A stretch of DNA of 64,000 nucleotides, taken from positions 39,686 to 103,685 of the forward strand of contig DATGMD010000024.1 of assembly GCA_035293805.1 (NCBI GenBank), written 5' to 3'. The notes under the pieces were generated by a model, which was not told the origin of the DNA, searched no databases, and saw only the letters and a list, made by a program, of their open reading frames with translations. This document shows, one piece after another, positions 61,747 to 64,000 of this stretch; position 1 is the first letter of the stretch; every line of letters starts with the position of its first letter. The position numbers were made by a program, and so were the translations under genes. Origin of the DNA: JAJPHF01 sp035293805. GTDB taxonomy: Bacteria; Chloroflexota; UBA6077; JAJPHF01.

Positions 61747-61776
61747 ACCCTAAACGCTGACCCCCTGCAGAAGCAA
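61747..61776 (-). promoter_or_regulatory. Candidate promoter for mraY
   Basis: On the minus strand TTGCTT (61776-61771), 18 nt, TAGGGT (61752-61747), about 48 nt before the ATG. Confidence 0.35.
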
Positions 61777-61977
61777 GGCCACACCCATACTCGCATATGC
61801 TACTAGCAGACCGGAGCGTTTGTCAGAATGAGCGATCCGGGCGACGGCGGCCGAGCGGCGGGGATCGGTGCTTTATGCGGGCGCGGGGAACGACAGGCCG
61901 GGAGAGATTGCTGCGTACGATAGGACAGGCGCCAGGAGCAGGGGGCGCCTGATTAGGTAGCGAGGCCGGGGGTCGCC

Positions 61978-62340
61978 CTAGTGGCGCTCGACGAGCACTT
62001 CGGGGGGCGGCGCTTCGCACTCGTCGGCCCAGGCGTCGGCCCAACGCTGCAGCTCGTCGAGCGCGCGCTGCAAGCCCCGGCCCTTCTCGGTCAGCGTGTA
62101 CTCGATGCGCACCGGCGTCTGGGGATAGACGCGGCGCTCCACGATGCCGCAGGCCTCAAGCTCTTTCAAGCGCTCGGACAGCATACGCGCGCTTAGCCCG
62201 CCCACGACGTCCTCGATCTGCCCGAAACGGCGTGGCCCGGCCAGCAGCACGCGGAGGATCAAGCACGTCCAGCGCTTACCGATGATGTCGATAGCCCGCT
62301 GATAACGCGGACAAAGCTCGTCACCGCTCTGTTCGCCCAT
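61978..62340 (-). CDS. HxlR-family (DUF24) transcriptional regulator
   Basis: 120 residues from ATG 62340 (GGAGG about 10 nt upstream). Winged-helix with the family marks CPRYQRAIDIIGKRWTCLIL near the start, RRFGQIEDVVGGLSARMLSE as recognition region, RLKELEACGIVERRVYP and the wing YTLTEKG. The Cys near residue 11 is at the place used for redox or electrophile sensing in HypR/HxlR proteins. Diverges from the cupin dioxygenase-like gene, which it may control. Confidence 0.9.
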   Translation of the reverse strand: MGEQSGDELCPRYQRAIDIIGKRWTCLILRVLLAGPRRFGQIEDVVGGLSARMLSERLKELEACGIVERRVYPQTPVRIEYTLTEKGRGLQRALDELQRWADAWADECEAPPPEVLVERH

Positions 62341-62501
62341 GGTCGCGTTGCCTCCGCCCTTACCTTCGTATAGTAGCACGAAGCCGGGCCGATTTGGGGA
62401 CCCGCCGCCCGAAACGTTTGCGGCACGATCGCCCCCGCGGCGCGGCGCATGTCCCGTGGTCCGCGGGACGCGGGGGTATCAGCGCGACCGGGTGGCCGTG
62501 G

Positions 62502-62507
62502 TATACT
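62502..62507 (+). promoter_or_regulatory. Candidate -10 box upstream of the cupin gene
   Basis: TATACT, one base from consensus, preceded by CCGTGG; no good -35 box. It lies 74 nt before the ATG at 62582 in the region shared with the divergent regulator. Confidence 0.3.
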
Positions 62508-62581
62508 CGCGCCGGCCTGCACGCGGACCCGCCGATCCGGGACAGGATTGCCAACGCGCCGGCCGAGGCAGGAGGCAGACG

Positions 62582-63160
62582 ATGGGGTATGAGCTAAACG
62601 ACTTCGTGGCCGATCTGCGGGCGGCGCTCAGCCAGCCGACGCCCGAGGCGGCCCAGCTGGAAGCGGGGGCGGCGGCGCTGCGCCGCCTGCTGGCCAACCC
62701 CGACGCGCTCGCGCCCTACCAGGGCGCGCTCGCCCAGGGCCGCGGCCCGTGGCTGTTGTATCAGGACCCCGACCACGGCTTCATCGTCACGCTGCTGCGG
62801 AAGCAGCGCGCCAACTCGACACCCGTCCACCACCACGGCGAGGCCTGGACGCTCTACGGCATCTTCGACGGCCAGGAGGTCGTCCACCGGTACGATCGCC
62901 ACGACGCGGGGCGGGTGGGCGAGCGCCCCGACGTGCGCCTGGCGGCGGACCACGTCCGCGGCCCGGGCGAGGTGGAGATCGAGCCGGCCTTCGCCATCCA
63001 CAACGAGACGACCGGCGCCGAGCGCGACACCATCGCGATCGCCGTGCGTGGCCGCGACCTGAGCACGATCGAGCAGCACTGGTTCGACCTGGACCAGGGC
63101 ACCGTCCGCGTCGGCCGCGGCAGCACGGCCACGCCGGTGCCGGCTGGTCCGACACCGTAA
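62582..63160 (+). CDS. Cupin protein of the cysteine dioxygenase type
   Basis: 192 residues. The cupin His cluster PVHHHGEAWTLYGIFDGQEV (residues 81-100) and a later His in EPAFAIHNETTG fit a 3-His iron site as in thiol dioxygenases (cysteine or 3-mercaptopropionate dioxygenase) and related small cupins. The usual Glu of other cupins is not evident. GCAGGAGGCAG precedes the ATG. With the divergent HxlR regulator it may form a thiol- or electrophile-responsive unit; this is inference. Confidence 0.75.
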   Translation: MGYELNDFVADLRAALSQPTPEAAQLEAGAAALRRLLANPDALAPYQGALAQGRGPWLLYQDPDHGFIVTLLRKQRANSTPVHHHGEAWTLYGIFDGQEVVHRYDRHDAGRVGERPDVRLAADHVRGPGEVEIEPAFAIHNETTGAERDTIAIAVRGRDLSTIEQHWFDLDQGTVRVGRGSTATPVPAGPTP

Positions 63161-63259
63161 CGCGCGGCCCGGCACCCCGGGTACGGCCGCGAGGCGTATA
63201 CTGCCGGCAGGTGAGCCTGCCGACTACCGCCTGACGCGAACCCTCGCGAGGAACGTGAC

Positions 63260-63865
63260 ATGGCCCAAGCCCGCGCGCCCCGCCGCTGGACAGTCGAAGA
63301 TCTGGAGGCCCTCCCGTACGACGAGTGGCGCCGCTACGAGATCATCGACGGGGAGCTGTACGTGTCCACGGCGCCGCGCCGCGAGCACCAGCTAGCGTGT
63401 GCCTTCTCGACCACTGAATTGGTTAACTGGAATGCACGGATAGGTCTGGGCGAGGTGTTGCCCGGCGCGGCCATCGTCTTCAGCAACCACGACGGCGTGG
63501 TCCCCGACGTCCTGTGGATCAGCAAGGAACGGCTGGCGGTACTCCTGGATGATGGCGGCCACCTCCGAGGCGCCCCCGAGCTGGTGGTCGAGGTGCTGTC
63601 GCCGGGCGCGGCGAACGAGCGGCGCGACCGTGAGGTGAAGCTACAGCTTTACTCGGCGTTCGGCGTGGAGGAGTACTGGCTGCTCGACTGGCGGCAGCAG
63701 ACAGTGGCAGTCTATCGCCGTCGCGGCGCCGGTGGGGCAGCCGCGGGGGCATCAGAGGTAGCTTCCCTGCAATTGGTGGCGACGCTCGGGCCCGACGACA
63801 CGCTGACGTCGCCGCTGGTGCCGGGGTTCGCCGTGCGGGTGGCGCGGCTGTTCGGGCGCACCTAG
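63260..63865 (+). CDS. Uma2-family (DUF820) PD-(D/E)XK endonuclease-like protein
   Basis: 201 residues. Family pattern: WTVEDLEALPYDEWRRYEII with DGELYVSTAPRREHQ, then the PD...ExK-like core VVPDVLWISKERL and APELVVEVLSPGAANERRDR, Lys in REVKLQLYSAFGVEEYWLLD and the closing VAVYRR. Such proteins are numerous in Chloroflexota and Cyanobacteria and are probably mobile or stress-related nucleases of unknown target. Stands alone, next to a transposase fragment. Confidence 0.9.
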   Translation: MAQARAPRRWTVEDLEALPYDEWRRYEIIDGELYVSTAPRREHQLACAFSTTELVNWNARIGLGEVLPGAAIVFSNHDGVVPDVLWISKERLAVLLDDGGHLRGAPELVVEVLSPGAANERRDREVKLQLYSAFGVEEYWLLDWRQQTVAVYRRRGAGGAAAGASEVASLQLVATLGPDDTLTSPLVPGFAVRVARLFGRT

Positions 63866-63872
63866 TACTCCG

Positions 63873-64000
63873 TCACACCTGAAACGCTGGGTAGAGATGC
63901 TTGAGCTTGATCCGGGCATCGGCCGTGGTGAAGCGCCAGTCGATCCGCTGGCCGGCGGCGTTGCGGGCGGCGACCCAGGCCGCGACTTCCTGCTCGACCG
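63873..64000 (-). mobile_element. C-terminal end of an IS630-type transposase (continues past the window)
   Basis: On the minus strand 42 residues are readable: VEQEVAAWVAARNAAGQRID then WRFTTADARIKLKHLYPAFQ and a final V before TGA. The WRFTTADARIKLK-LYP ending is characteristic of IS630/Tc1-mariner-type DDE transposases. The left end of the element should lie just after the stop, near 63862-63872 (TAGTACTCCGTC). Whether the element is complete cannot be seen. Confidence 0.8.

Overview
The window is a very GC-rich bacterial chromosome segment (codon third positions almost always G or C). Gene density is ordinary, short palindromic repeats fill most intergenic gaps, and no rRNA, tRNA or CRISPR was seen. 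Its content suggests a Chloroflexota-like soil or subsurface lineage: many NMT1/THI5-type solute-binding lipoproteins, Uma2 nuclease, membrane-fused MurF, GC-rich palindrome arrays, and UbiD, CaiB and luciferase-like catabolic genes. This placement is inference; Actinomycetota- or Methylomirabilota-like hosts are not excluded.

Layout. (1) 1-11.7 kb is a divergon around a GntR regulator. The minus arm carries GntR, a UbiD-type decarboxylase, an OsmC protein, a three-subunit molybdenum hydroxylase and the start of a lipoprotein. The plus arm carries two CaiB/BaiF CoA-transferase subunits, a thiolase-like protein and its DUF35 partner. (2) 12-19.5 kb is a plus-strand operon: ABC permease, binding lipoprotein, a second molybdenum hydroxylase (small and large subunits, no FAD subunit), ABC ATPase, a second UbiD and a 61-residue zinc ribbon. 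(3) 19.8-34.6 kb holds many binding lipoproteins without their own permeases, mixed with an amidase pair, hydrolases, a dihydroxyphthalate decarboxylase-like protein, an odd 104-residue protein and a luciferase-like pseudogene. (4) 35.2-49.3 kb is a block of aromatic-degradation genes (Rieske oxygenase, third UbiD, epimerase, two luciferase-like monooxygenases, 3-hydroxyanthranilate dioxygenase-like cupin, aldolase, amidohydrolase, SDR). It is bounded by inverted copies of a ~330-bp element. (5) 49.4-64 kb is more housekeeping: Ser/Thr kinase, endonuclease IV, MurF, D-Ala-D-Ala ligase, MraY, HxlR regulator, Uma2 protein and, at the right edge, the tail of an IS630-type transposase.

How it may work together (inference): lipoproteins capture aromatic or heteroaromatic acids, and several of them may share the single permease/ATPase pair. 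Molybdenum hydroxylases, Rieske and flavin oxygenases oxidise the ring, UbiD enzymes decarboxylate, and CoA transferases plus the thiolase/DUF35 pair activate and cleave. No UbiX (prenyl-FMN synthase) is present, so cofactor supply must come from elsewhere.

Most notable observations: palindromic repeat elements inserted in frame inside three protein genes (both molybdenum-hydroxylase [2Fe-2S] subunits, at the same site, and D-Ala-D-Ala ligase); the inverted ~330-bp elements bounding a catabolic block; the excess of binding proteins over transporter cores; a UbiD with altered catalytic acids next to a zinc-ribbon partner; and an unexplained small Tyr/Trp-rich protein.
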